From assembly GCF_900626285.1 (NCBI RefSeq), contig NZ_LR131147.1, forward strand, positions 1,580,658-1,644,657: 64,000 bases of DNA. Reading direction: 5' to 3'. The DNA comes from Intestinimonas massiliensis (ex Afouda et al. 2020). GTDB taxonomy: Bacteria > Bacillota > Clostridia > Oscillospirales > Oscillospiraceae. This document shows positions 56,882 through 64,000 of the stretch, one piece after another. The translations under genes were made by a program, and so were the position numbers. Below the pieces are notes generated by a model, which saw nothing but the letters and a program-made list of their open reading frames with translations, was not told the origin of the DNA and made no database searches. The first letter of the stretch is position 1, and the number at the start of each line of letters is the position of its first letter.

Positions 56882-58264
56882 ATGAACGACAACAAGACGC
56901 CGGGCAATGAGCCCATCCGGGACGCCCGGGTACTGGGCCTGCCCAAAATGCTGATCCTGGGCCTGCAGCACATGTTCGCCATGTTCGGGGCCACGGTGCT
57001 GGTGCCCATCCTGGTGCAGGGCTACGGCCTGCCCCTGTCCATCCAGACCACCCTGTTCTTCGCCGGCATCGGCACCCTGTTCTTCCACATCTGCACCAAG
57101 CTGAAGGTACCCGCCTTCCTGGGCTCCTCCTTCGCCTATCTGGGCGGCTTTGAGGCCATGGCCAAGCTGGACGCCGGCAAGTACGCCGGCATGGACCCGG
57201 CCGTCAAGCTGCAGTACGCCTGCGGCGGCATCGTGGTGGCCGGCCTGCTGTACGTCATCCTGGCCGCCGTCATCAAGGCGGTGGGGGTGAAGCGGGTGAT
57301 GCGCTTCCTGCCCCCGGTGGTCACCGGCCCCATCATCATCCTCATCGGCCTGAACCTGGCCCCCTCCGCCGTGTCCAACGCCTCCACCTGCTGGTGGCTG
57401 GCCATTGTGGCCATGGCCATCATCGTGGTGGCCAACATCTGGGGCAAGGGCATGGTGAAGATCATTCCCATCCTGCTGGGTGTGGTAGGCTCCTATATCG
57501 TGGCCGTCATCGCCAACGCCATGGGCGCCACCGCCCTGGACGCCGCCGGCAACGTGGTGCCCCTCATCAACTTCTCCGGCGTGGCCTCCTCTGCTCCGGT
57601 GGGCATCCAGCCCTTCTTCCTGGCCCGGTTTGACCTGACCTCCATCTTCGTCATGGCCCCCATCGCCATCGCCGCCATGATGGAGCACATCGGCGATATG
57701 TCCGCCATCTCCGCCACCGTGGGCCGCAACTTCATCGAGGACCCCGGCCTCCACCGCACCCTCATCGGCGACGGCATCGCCACCTCCCTGGCCGGCCTGT
57801 TCGGCGGACCCGCCAACACCACCTACGGCGAGAACACCGGCGTGCTGGTGCTCTCCCGGGTGTACGATCCCAAGGTGGTCCGTCTGGCCGCCATCTACGC
57901 GGTGATCCTGTCCTTCTCCCCCGCCTTCGCCGCCATCGTCAACTCCATCCCCACCGCCATCATCGGCGGCGTGTCCTTTATCCTCTACGGCATGATCTCC
58001 GCCATCGGCGTGCGCAACGTGGTGGAGAACCGGGTGGACTTCACCAACTCCCGCAACCTGATCATCGCCGCCATCATCCTGGTGTGCGGCCTGGGCTTCT
58101 CCAGCGGCATCACCTTCGCCATTGGCGAGGTCCACGTGACCCTGACCAACCTGGCCATCGCCGCCATCGCCGGCATCGTGCTCAACGCCGTCCTGCCCGG
58201 CAAGGACTACGAGTTCGGCGCCGACGTCACCGAGGGCCGTTCCGGCGATTTCGGCCGGTATTGA
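56882..58264 (+). CDS. uraA: Uracil/xanthine permease (NCS2 family)
   Basis: A 460-residue transporter with about 14 hydrophobic segments. The family motifs include LGLQHMFAMFGATVLVPIL near 24-42, EHIGDMSAISATVGRNF near 263 (the substrate-binding Glu) and FGGPANTTYGENTGVLVLSRVYDPKVV near 305-330, which fits UraA-type uracil symporters. GAGAGGAGAG precedes the ATG. A leader peptide and attenuator in front point to control by pyrimidine supply, which supports uracil over purines. Confidence 0.88.
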   Translation: MNDNKTPGNEPIRDARVLGLPKMLILGLQHMFAMFGATVLVPILVQGYGLPLSIQTTLFFAGIGTLFFHICTKLKVPAFLGSSFAYLGGFEAMAKLDAGKYAGMDPAVKLQYACGGIVVAGLLYVILAAVIKAVGVKRVMRFLPPVVTGPIIILIGLNLAPSAVSNASTCWWLAIVAMAIIVVANIWGKGMVKIIPILLGVVGSYIVAVIANAMGATALDAAGNVVPLINFSGVASSAPVGIQPFFLARFDLTSIFVMAPIAIAAMMEHIGDMSAISATVGRNFIEDPGLHRTLIGDGIATSLAGLFGGPANTTYGENTGVLVLSRVYDPKVVRLAAIYAVILSFSPAFAAIVNSIPTAIIGGVSFILYGMISAIGVRNVVENRVDFTNSRNLIIAAIILVCGLGFSSGITFAIGEVHVTLTNLAIAAIAGIVLNAVLPGKDYEFGADVTEGRSGDFGRY

Positions 58265-58272
58265 GACCCCTC

Positions 58273-58301
58273 CGCCGCCCCTCCGGGGGCGGCGTTCTTT
58301 T
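58273..58301 (+). terminator. Terminator after the uracil permease
   Basis: Stem CGCCGCCCC/GGGGCGGCG with a 3-base loop and a T-rich tail (TTCTTTT). Confidence 0.75.
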
Positions 58302-58401
58302 ACCGCTTCTGACCCTATTGTTTTTTCTAAAACTGGATATTTTAATAGGGTCAGTCCCCCGCTATAATGGTGCCATTAAGAGAAGATCGGAAGTGGTTCC
58401 T

Positions 58402-58971
58402 ATGAACAAGAAACCGTGGATGACGGTGCTGCGGCTGGCGGTGCTGGCCATGATGACCGCCCTGGTGTTCGTCAGCAATTATTTCCGCATCATCGTCCCC
58501 CTGTCCACCGGACAGACCGCTTTCACCCTGGCCAACATCCTGTGCTGCCTGTCCGGCCTGCTGCTGGGGCCCATCGGCGGGCTGGCCGCCGGGCTGGGCT
58601 CCGCCCTGTACGACCTGACCAACCCCCTGTACGCCTCCGAGTGCTGGCTCACCTTCCTCACCAAGGGAGCCATGGGCCTGGGGGCCGGGCTGGTGATGCT
58701 CTCCGCCCGGAAGCGCAGCGAGGCCGGCTATGTCCGCTGCCTGTTCGGGGTGATCCTGGGCTGCGTGATCTACTACGCCCTCTACTTCACCAAGAGCCTG
58801 TTCTACGACGGCATGCTGGTGGGCGGCCTGCCCTTTGAGGCCGCGGCGGCCCTGCTGCCCCTGAAGGTCCCCGCCTCCCTGTTCAACGGCATTGTCGCCG
58901 CCGTCGCCGCACCGCCTCTGGCTCTGGCCATCCGCCGGGCCCTGAAGCGGTCTCATCTGGCCCTGGAGTAA
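58402..58971 (+). CDS. ECF transporter S component-like membrane protein
   Basis: A 189-residue membrane protein with five to six hydrophobic segments and the glycine-rich stretch LSGLLLGPIGGLAAGLGSALYDLTNP near 48-73, typical of substrate-binding (S) components of energy-coupling factor vitamin transporters. Partner EcfA/EcfT genes are not in the window, as usual for group II systems. The ribosome site is weak (GGAAGTGG). The vitamin cannot be named. A small gap upstream holds a TATAAT near 58362. Confidence 0.78.
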   Translation: MNKKPWMTVLRLAVLAMMTALVFVSNYFRIIVPLSTGQTAFTLANILCCLSGLLLGPIGGLAAGLGSALYDLTNPLYASECWLTFLTKGAMGLGAGLVMLSARKRSEAGYVRCLFGVILGCVIYYALYFTKSLFYDGMLVGGLPFEAAAALLPLKVPASLFNGIVAAVAAPPLALAIRRALKRSHLALE

Positions 58972-58974
58972 CGA

Positions 58975-59011
58975 GAAAAAAGGACGGACGCCGAAGCGTC
59001 CGTCCTTTTTT
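58975..59011. terminator. Bidirectional terminator
   Basis: A 16-bp stem of AAAAAAGGACGGACGC with its complement and CGAA loop; T tails in both directions, between the S component and galU. Confidence 0.92.
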
Positions 59012-59020
59012 CTGCCTGTA

Positions 59021-59890
59021 TTACAGCTGAGCGGCCTTCTCCTTCAGGAACCGCCGGAGCCACGCGCCGGTGGCCTTGTTTTCCAGGGCGAAGTCGATGG
59101 TGGCCTCCAGGAAGCCGCAGATGTTGCCGGTGTCGTACCGGCGGCCCTCAAAGTCCACCGCCACCATGCGGCTCTTCTTGCACAGCTCCCGCAGGCCGTC
59201 GGTGAGCTGGATCTCCCCGCCGTAGCCGGGCTTCACGTTCTCCAGGATGTCGAAGATCTCCGGAGTGAGCACGTAGCGGCCCAGGATGGCGTAGTTGGAG
59301 AACATCTGCTGGGGGGTGGGCTTCTCGTTCATGTCGGACACATCAAAGATCTTGTCCTCCAGGGGCTTGACCTTTACCGAGGAGTAGCGGGAGATGGCCT
59401 CGGTGGCCACCTTCTGCACCCCAACCACGGAGGCGCTGTACTTCTCCGCCGCCTCGATGAGCTGGAGGGTCACCGGCTTCTGGGCCCGCATGATATCGTC
59501 GCCCAGCAGCACCGCGAAGGGCTCGTCCCCCACGAAGCGCTTGGCCCGGTAGATGGCGTGGCCCAGGCCCTTGGTCTCCTTCTGCCGGACGTAGAAGATG
59601 TTGGCCAGGTCGGCGGCGCGGCGGACCTCCACCAGTTCCCGCTCCTTGCCGGCCTGGAGCAGCCGGGTCTCCAGCTCAGGATAGTAGTCAAAGTAGTCGT
59701 CCATGGCGGACTTGGCCCGGTTGGTGACGATGAGGATATCCTCGATTCCGGCGGCCACCGCCTCCTCGATGATATACTGCACCACCGGCTTGTCCACCAT
59801 GGGGAGCATCTCCTTGGGCACGGTCTTGGTGGCGGGCAGCATCCGGGTACCCAGACCGGCGGCGGGAATGACGGCCTTACGGACTTTCAT
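59021..59890 (-). CDS. galU: UTP-glucose-1-phosphate uridylyltransferase
   Basis: A 289-residue enzyme that makes UDP-glucose. The N terminus VRKAVIPAAGLGTRMLPATKTVPKEMLPMVDKPVVQYIIEEAV is the nucleotide-binding signature; FAVLLGDDIM has the metal-binding Asp pair. UDP-glucose feeds wall and surface glycans, whereas glycogen uses ADP-glucose. AAGGAGGATC precedes the ATG, and the gene begins 37 bases after queT on the same strand, so they may be co-transcribed. Confidence 0.96.
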   Translation of the reverse strand: MKVRKAVIPAAGLGTRMLPATKTVPKEMLPMVDKPVVQYIIEEAVAAGIEDILIVTNRAKSAMDDYFDYYPELETRLLQAGKERELVEVRRAADLANIFYVRQKETKGLGHAIYRAKRFVGDEPFAVLLGDDIMRAQKPVTLQLIEAAEKYSASVVGVQKVATEAISRYSSVKVKPLEDKIFDVSDMNEKPTPQQMFSNYAILGRYVLTPEIFDILENVKPGYGGEIQLTDGLRELCKKSRMVAVDFEGRRYDTGNICGFLEATIDFALENKATGAWLRRFLKEKAAQL

Positions 59891-59927
59891 AACAGATCCT
59901 CCTTGTCATACGCCGGGGCGGACCGCC

Positions 59928-60455
59928 TTATAGCTGTGCCAGGCGGCGCTCCGGGATCATGGTACGGAAGTAGCGGACCCTGGACATGGCCTTCAGCAGC
60001 ACGGTGCCCAGAACATAGCAGGCCACAGCCTCCCCCACCACAAAGGTCCACAGATTCAGCGCATAGGCCGCCCAGAACACGTCGTTCAGGGCGCCCGCCT
60101 GCGCCCAGGCCCACATGGGGGGCAGCAGCAGGGCGTTCATCACAATGGGGGGCAGACCGGCCAGATACCACCGGGGCATCTTCGTGCTCAGGAAGGCGGC
60201 AATGGCGGTGGCCAGAGTGCCCACGATCATGTCGATGGGGCCGTAGGGGGAGAGAATGTTGGTCAGCAGACAGCCCAGCGCCAGGCCGGGGGCGGTGGCG
60301 GGGAACAGGAAGGGCAGCACGGTCAGTGCCTCTCCCAGCCGGACCTGCACCGGTCCGAAGGTGAGCTGAAAGATGTTGCCAAAGTAGCACAGGACGAAGT
60401 AAGTCGCCGCTACCATGGCCGCCAGGATCAGGTCTTTCGTGGAAAACTTGCGCAT
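59928..60455 (-). CDS. queT: QueT family queuosine-precursor transporter
   Basis: A 175-residue membrane protein with five to six helices of the QueT family, the substrate-binding part of an ECF transporter thought to import preQ1 or preQ0. Conserved segments are QLTFGPVQVRLGEALTVLPFLFPATAPGLALGCLLTN near 29-65 and DMIVGTLATAIAAFLS. Start: the first in-frame ATG overlaps the GGAGGA that serves the ATG at 60455 nine bases later, so I use the latter. A structured leader over this ribosome site suggests a riboswitch. Confidence 0.88.
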   Translation of the reverse strand: MRKFSTKDLILAAMVAATYFVLCYFGNIFQLTFGPVQVRLGEALTVLPFLFPATAPGLALGCLLTNILSPYGPIDMIVGTLATAIAAFLSTKMPRWYLAGLPPIVMNALLLPPMWAWAQAGALNDVFWAAYALNLWTFVVGEAVACYVLGTVLLKAMSRVRYFRTMIPERRLAQL

Positions 60456-60566
60456 GATACTTGATTCCTCCATTTTGGTATTTAGAGAACCGCGGGCGGC
60501 CTTTGGAGCCGAAGCCGCGGAACGAACACGGCACAGCCGTGCTTGGACCGGGTGTGGAGACCAGTC
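60456..60566 (-). promoter_or_regulatory. Candidate preQ1-type riboswitch in the queT leader
   Basis: The minus-strand leader begins with GACTGG (60566-60561) that pairs with CCGGTC (60551-60546). The loop between them contains CTCCA (60559-60555), which can pair with TGGAG (60472-60468) at the queT Shine-Dalgarno. This H-type pseudoknot over the ribosome site is the plan of class II and III preQ1 riboswitches. Two GC-rich hairpins lie between. I could not match a published preQ1 consensus base by base. Confidence 0.45.
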
Positions 60567-60572
60567 GGAGGT

Positions 60573-60601
60573 ATTGTATCATGTTTTGTCCGGGAAGTAA
60601 A
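60573..60601 (-). promoter_or_regulatory. queT promoter
   Basis: On the minus strand TTTACT (60601-60596), 17 bases, TACAAT (60578-60573) with TG two bases upstream of the -10. Confidence 0.65.
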
Positions 60602-60603
60602 GC

Positions 60604-60632
60604 GGCCCCGGCGGACTGTGTCCGCCGGGGCC
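60604..60632 (-). terminator. Terminator after the GLUG protein gene
   Basis: A perfect 12-bp stem GGCCCCGGCGGA with its complement and a 5-base loop. Its short T tail (CTTTAC) is at the same time the -35 of the queT promoter. Confidence 0.7.
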
Positions 60633-60638
60633 GGGTGG

Positions 60639-63600
60639 TTATGGGATCTGATAGGTCAGTGCGGCCCGCAGGGGCGTCTGACTGGCCTGGTCCAGGCAGA
60701 ACACCTTGACCGTGCCGCCGGACACCAGCTCCGCCCGCTCCCCGAAGAGCAGCCGGGTGGGCTGACTGCCGGAGGAGGCGGTCAGGCTCACGGCGGTCAG
60801 CCGGCCCTGGGGGTCGTACACCGCCGCCACAAAGTCCGCCCCGGCCTGGGGTGCGGCGCCGCTCCAGAGGAGCTCCACTCCCGTGGGGTCGGCGTAGAGG
60901 ATGCGGCTGCCCTGCCCGGTCAGGCTGGGATAGCCGCCGTTGACCTCCCCGTCCAGCTGCCAGGCCAGCAGCCCCTCCTGCCCTTCGATGTTGGCGTTGA
61001 GGGTGTCGGCAAACTCCTGCTGATTCATGTTGGATACATAGGTGCAGGGCTGTTTGTTTTTGTCCACATAGGTGGAGGCGGCGTTGGAATAGCAGTTGGT
61101 GAAGGTTCTGTCAATGTTGTACTGGGAGCCGCCATACAGCCGGCCGAAGATCTCGGATTGCTCGGTGGCGTAGCTGCTGCCCGTCATGGTGGGGAAGCCC
61201 GTCACGTAACAGTTTTCCACAACGAGGACGGCGTTGCTGTACATGATATAGCCCACCACGCCGCCGGCGTATTTGTCGCTGCTCACCTTGGCAAAGTGCA
61301 GCTGGCCGGTATTGGCACAGTTTTTGACAGTCAACGTGCCGTCGTAGAACTGGCCCAGGATACCGCCGATTTTGCCCGCGGTACTCAGGTAGACCCGGCC
61401 GCTGTTGACGCTGTTGGTGATGTTGACGACGGCATCCGTCCCACATTCGGCGGCACCGACGATGCCCCCCGCGGAGACCATGGAGCCGCCGCCGCTCACC
61501 GCGCCCAGGTTGGTGCACTGGTCCAGCGTGGCCACTTTGTTGGTGCTGGACGAGCTGCTGCTTATCCTGCCCACGATGCCGCCGGTGTTGTACACGTTTT
61601 TCGAGCTCACTGCGCCGCAGTTGACCGCCTGGGAGATGCTGCCGCCGTTGCTCATCCCGCCCACGATGCCGCCGGCTCCGTATCCCCCGTCCTCGCTGAT
61701 GTCGGCGTAGTTGTACACCCGCTCCAGCGTGCAGTTGCTGGCCTGGGCTACAATGCCGCCGGTGCTGTCGGTGCCGGACAGGGCCACATAGTTGCGGCAG
61801 TCCTCAATCCGGGAATTGGTCGCCTGGCAGACCAGGCCGCCCAGCATGCCCGAGTCGTGCTCGGTCTTCACCGACCCGCTCACCGTGCAGTTGGACAGGG
61901 CGCCGTCCTGGAGCAGACCCACCAGGCCGCCCACCCCATCGGTGTTGGTCGTCAAATCAATATTCTCCAGGTGCAGGTTCCGAATGGTGCCGCCCTTCGT
62001 CACCTCGCTGAACAGGCCCACCGTGCCGTAGCCGGACAGGTTCAGGAGGGTCAGGTTCCGGAGGGCGTGGCCGTTGCCGTCCAGCACGCCGGAGAAGCTG
62101 GACACCATCAGGGTGGAGTAGGCCGTCGTCTGGGGAAAGTCCAGATCCGCCATCAGCTCATAGCAGGCGGAGCGGTAGCCGATGTGGTTCTGATACCCCA
62201 CCCGGTAGGCGAACAAAATCCACTGCTCCACACTGGAGATCTGGTAGGGGTCCTCCTCCGTGCCCGTGCCGCCGGCAAAATCGGGCAGGCCCACCGGCTG
62301 GGTGACAGCCGAATCCATGGTGTTTTCCGACCCGGAAACAGAGATGCGCACATAAACGCCCTTTCCTACCGCGTTTCCGCCCACCAGATAGGAATCACTG
62401 GTGGACTCCGCCCAGAAGCTGCCCTGGACGCACCACTCATACTTGAGCCTGGAGGGATCCACGGGGCCCTTGGTGGACTCCAGCCCGGACACATCCACGT
62501 GGAGCACGTCCCCCAGCTTGGGGGTGGGGTTGTCGATCTTCACCGTGCCCAGCAGCATCAGCCGGTCCTCCACCGGCAGGGTCCACTCGGAATAGGCCGT
62601 CCCCACGCAGCCGGAGGCCGTCACCCGGACGCTGTACTGGCCGCTCTTGCTGCCTGTGGGCAGCTGGTAGGTATTCCCCACGGCGCCGTCAACCGCCCGG
62701 TCCCCCTTCATCCACTGGATGGAGACCGTCCCCAGGGCCTGCTTTCCCTGGTCGGTGGTCAGGTCGGACAGGTCGGCGTACAGGGTATTGCCCACATTGG
62801 GGGCAATGCCCTCCTGGGAGAAGCTCAGGTTGACGACCCGGGGCTGTCCCTGGAGGACAGGCTGTCCGGCCGTCCCGTCCGGCTCCCGGCTGAGGACGGG
62901 GTAGGGGCTGCCCGCCTCCATCCGCCAGGGGGCGTCCGCTCCGTCAAAGCTCCAGCCGGCGGCGGCATAGGTGGCCTGCTGTCCGGCCTCCCCGGCGGTG
63001 ACGGTACCGGTGGCGTTGTCGGTGATCCCGCCGGGCACAGGGGCCAGCACCCACACATCCTGGCAGGAGACCCCGGGGGTGCATACCGTCCAGGCGTTGC
63101 CGCGGGCGGAGGAGATCTCCCCCGTCAGCACAAAGCAGTCCTTTACTGCCGTACCCACGCCGGTGTTGTATCCCACCAGGCCGCAGGCATAGTCCGTCCC
63201 TTCGTCCAGATTCTCGGCGGTCACCGCACCGGAGACATAGCACCGCTCCACCGTACACACATTGTCGCTGCCGCCGATGAGGCCGCCGGCGTAGGCTCCC
63301 GTCTCCTTATCCAGCGCCAGCACATCCCCGCTGCTGTAGCAGTCGGAAATCGTAAGCACCGCTCCGCTGTTCAGCCCCACCAGGCCCCCGGCGTAGGCAT
63401 AGTTGCTCATATCGTATTCCCAATCGCTGGCGTACAGATCCTTTGCCGTGACCGGTCCCCGGTTGGCGCTGCTCCGGATCTGGACCGTGCAGTTCTGCAC
63501 CGTTCCGATCAGGCCGCCGGAGCAGATGTTGTTCATCCCGCCCTCGACGGCAATGGAGTTCTGCACCGCCCCCAGGTTGACACAGTTCTGCAGCAGCACA

Positions 63601-64000
63601 TGGGGCTGGTCGGCCCCCGCGCCGCCCTTCTCCGCCACGCCCAGGATGCCGCCCAGACTGGCCTTGTCCCGCCCGTCGGTGGTAAGGGTGGTCCGGCTAT
63701 AACAGCTGCGGATGGTACTGGTCTGCCCCTGGTTTCCATAGGCCTGGCCCACCAGGCCGCCCGCACTGAAGGTGCCGCTGCCGTATGAGCTCACTTCGGC
63801 GTAGATGGAGCCCTCTCCATAGCAATTCTCAATCACGCTCTCCCCGGTGATGCTGCCCGCAATGGTCCCCGCATAGACGGGATAGATGTAAGTCATCTCG
63901 ATCTTCGCCTGCTCCACGCCCAGGTTTTTGATGGTGCCGCCGCTGACGCGGCCGAACAGGCCGGCGTAGGGATAGCTGGACTGTTTGGGTCTGGTCACCG
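60639..64000 (-). CDS. GLUG-repeat and Ig-like surface protein (5' end outside window)
   Basis: At least 1119 residues; the reading frame is open to the window edge, so the N terminus is missing. The part nearest the edge (about 1-330 here) has repeated GLUG motifs such as GGLVGLNSGAVLTISDCYSSGDV and GGLIGGSDNVCTVERCYVSGAV. A middle part (about 335-580) looks like Ig-type domains (LSFSQEGIAPNVGNTLYADLSDL). Then GGTGTEEDPYQISSVEQWILFA opens a second GLUG array to about 1010, and a short beta domain ends the protein. Such proteins are extracellular, probably beta-helical, and act in adhesion or wall contact. No anchor signal (LPxTG, SLH) is seen at the C terminus, so any anchor must be N-terminal. 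Confidence 0.85.
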   Translation of the reverse strand, partial: VTRPKQSSYPYAGLFGRVSGGTIKNLGVEQAKIEMTYIYPVYAGTIAGSITGESVIENCYGEGSIYAEVSSYGSGTFSAGGLVGQAYGNQGQTSTIRSCYSRTTLTTDGRDKASLGGILGVAEKGGAGADQPHVLLQNCVNLGAVQNSIAVEGGMNNICSGGLIGTVQNCTVQIRSSANRGPVTAKDLYASDWEYDMSNYAYAGGLVGLNSGAVLTISDCYSSGDVLALDKETGAYAGGLIGGSDNVCTVERCYVSGAVTAENLDEGTDYACGLVGYNTGVGTAVKDCFVLTGEISSARGNAWTVCTPGVSCQDVWVLAPVPGGITDNATGTVTAGEAGQQATYAAAGWSFDGADAPWRMEAGSPYPVLSREPDGTAGQPVLQGQPRVVNLSFSQEGIAPNVGNTLYADLSDLTTDQGKQALGTVSIQWMKGDRAVDGAVGNTYQLPTGSKSGQYSVRVTASGCVGTAYSEWTLPVEDRLMLLGTVKIDNPTPKLGDVLHVDVSGLESTKGPVDPSRLKYEWCVQGSFWAESTSDSYLVGGNAVGKGVYVRISVSGSENTMDSAVTQPVGLPDFAGGTGTEEDPYQISSVEQWILFAYRVGYQNHIGYRSACYELMADLDFPQTTAYSTLMVSSFSGVLDGNGHALRNLTLLNLSGYGTVGLFSEVTKGGTIRNLHLENIDLTTNTDGVGGLVGLLQDGALSNCTVSGSVKTEHDSGMLGGLVCQATNSRIEDCRNYVALSGTDSTGGIVAQASNCTLERVYNYADISEDGGYGAGGIVGGMSNGGSISQAVNCGAVSSKNVYNTGGIVGRISSSSSSTNKVATLDQCTNLGAVSGGGSMVSAGGIVGAAECGTDAVVNITNSVNSGRVYLSTAGKIGGILGQFYDGTLTVKNCANTGQLHFAKVSSDKYAGGVVGYIMYSNAVLVVENCYVTGFPTMTGSSYATEQSEIFGRLYGGSQYNIDRTFTNCYSNAASTYVDKNKQPCTYVSNMNQQEFADTLNANIEGQEGLLAWQLDGEVNGGYPSLTGQGSRILYADPTGVELLWSGAAPQAGADFVAAVYDPQGRLTAVSLTASSGSQPTRLLFGERAELVSGGTVKVFCLDQASQTPLRAALTYQIP

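Noticed and set aside
56738..58135. Long His/Gly-rich minus-strand frame opposite the uracil permease
   Set aside because: Its extreme His/Gly/Asp content reflects the antisense of Ile/Val/Ala codons in a membrane protein.

Overview
The window is a GC-rich stretch of chromosome that reads like a Gram-positive, endospore-forming anaerobe of the Oscillospiraceae (Clostridial cluster IV; Flavonifractor, Pseudoflavonifractor, Intestinimonas or Lawsonibacter-like). This is inferred from spoIIE, a spoIIQ-like M23 gene with a sigma-F-type promoter, a DacF-like carboxypeptidase, S-layer homology domains, a glgC/glgD pair, an ECF-type S component, yceD-rpmF, and strong Shine-Dalgarno sites with sigma-A promoters throughout. 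No prophage, insertion sequence, CRISPR array or rRNA was seen. There is one tRNA, tRNA-Pro(GGG). Coding is dense on both strands and convergent gene pairs are usually separated by a shared hairpin terminator.

Layout. 1-2.3 kb: class II ribonucleotide reductase, ending in a 14-nt G tract, with a candidate NrdR box pair at its promoter. 2.3-6.1 kb: CPBP protease, GT4 glycosyltransferase and O-antigen-ligase-type membrane protein (envelope glycan). 6.1-9.4 kb: SpoVK/CbxX-like AAA+ protein, a zinc-ribbon/Ig-like membrane protein and two small proteins. 9.4-12.5 kb: polar amino-acid ABC transporter and MobA. 12.6-22.8 kb: DacF-like carboxypeptidase, then the glycogen locus glgB-glgC-glgD-glgA-glgP. 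22.9-24.5 kb: sigma factor with a membrane partner. 24.6-29.9 kb: SpoIIQ-like protein, then a TetR-MacA-MacB-permease efflux operon. 30-35.6 kb: SLH protein, SpoIIE, Fe-S aldo/keto reductase. 35.6-42.4 kb: ornithine/alanine racemase-like enzyme, a GntR-ABC-ABC2-ManA operon, and a BlaI-M56 regulatory pair. 42.4-49.5 kb: tRNA-Pro, gpsA-plsY-der, a PDZ/radical-SAM protein, rpmF-yceD and an RluA-family pseudouridine synthase. 49.6-53.7 kb: potABCD polyamine transporter. 53.8-60.5 kb: ECF sigma/anti-sigma pair, lysA, uracil permease with a leader peptide and attenuator, ECF S component, galU and queT. 60.6-64 kb: a very large GLUG-repeat/Ig-like surface protein cut by the window end.

How the genes work together. 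GlgC/GlgD make ADP-glucose, GlgA polymerises it, GlgB branches it and GlgP mobilises it; all five genes lie on one strand within 9 kb. Several transport and stress modules carry their own local regulator, and in three cases (TetR, GntR, BlaI) the likely operator can be read directly as a dyad on the core promoter.

Most interesting regions: the BlaI-M56 pair, whose ectodomain lacks a visible penicillin-binding motif; GlgB with a histone-H1-like repeat tail; a pyrBI-style leader peptide/attenuator before the uracil permease; a queT leader that can form a preQ1-type pseudoknot over its Shine-Dalgarno; and a hairpin between the potA promoter and potA.
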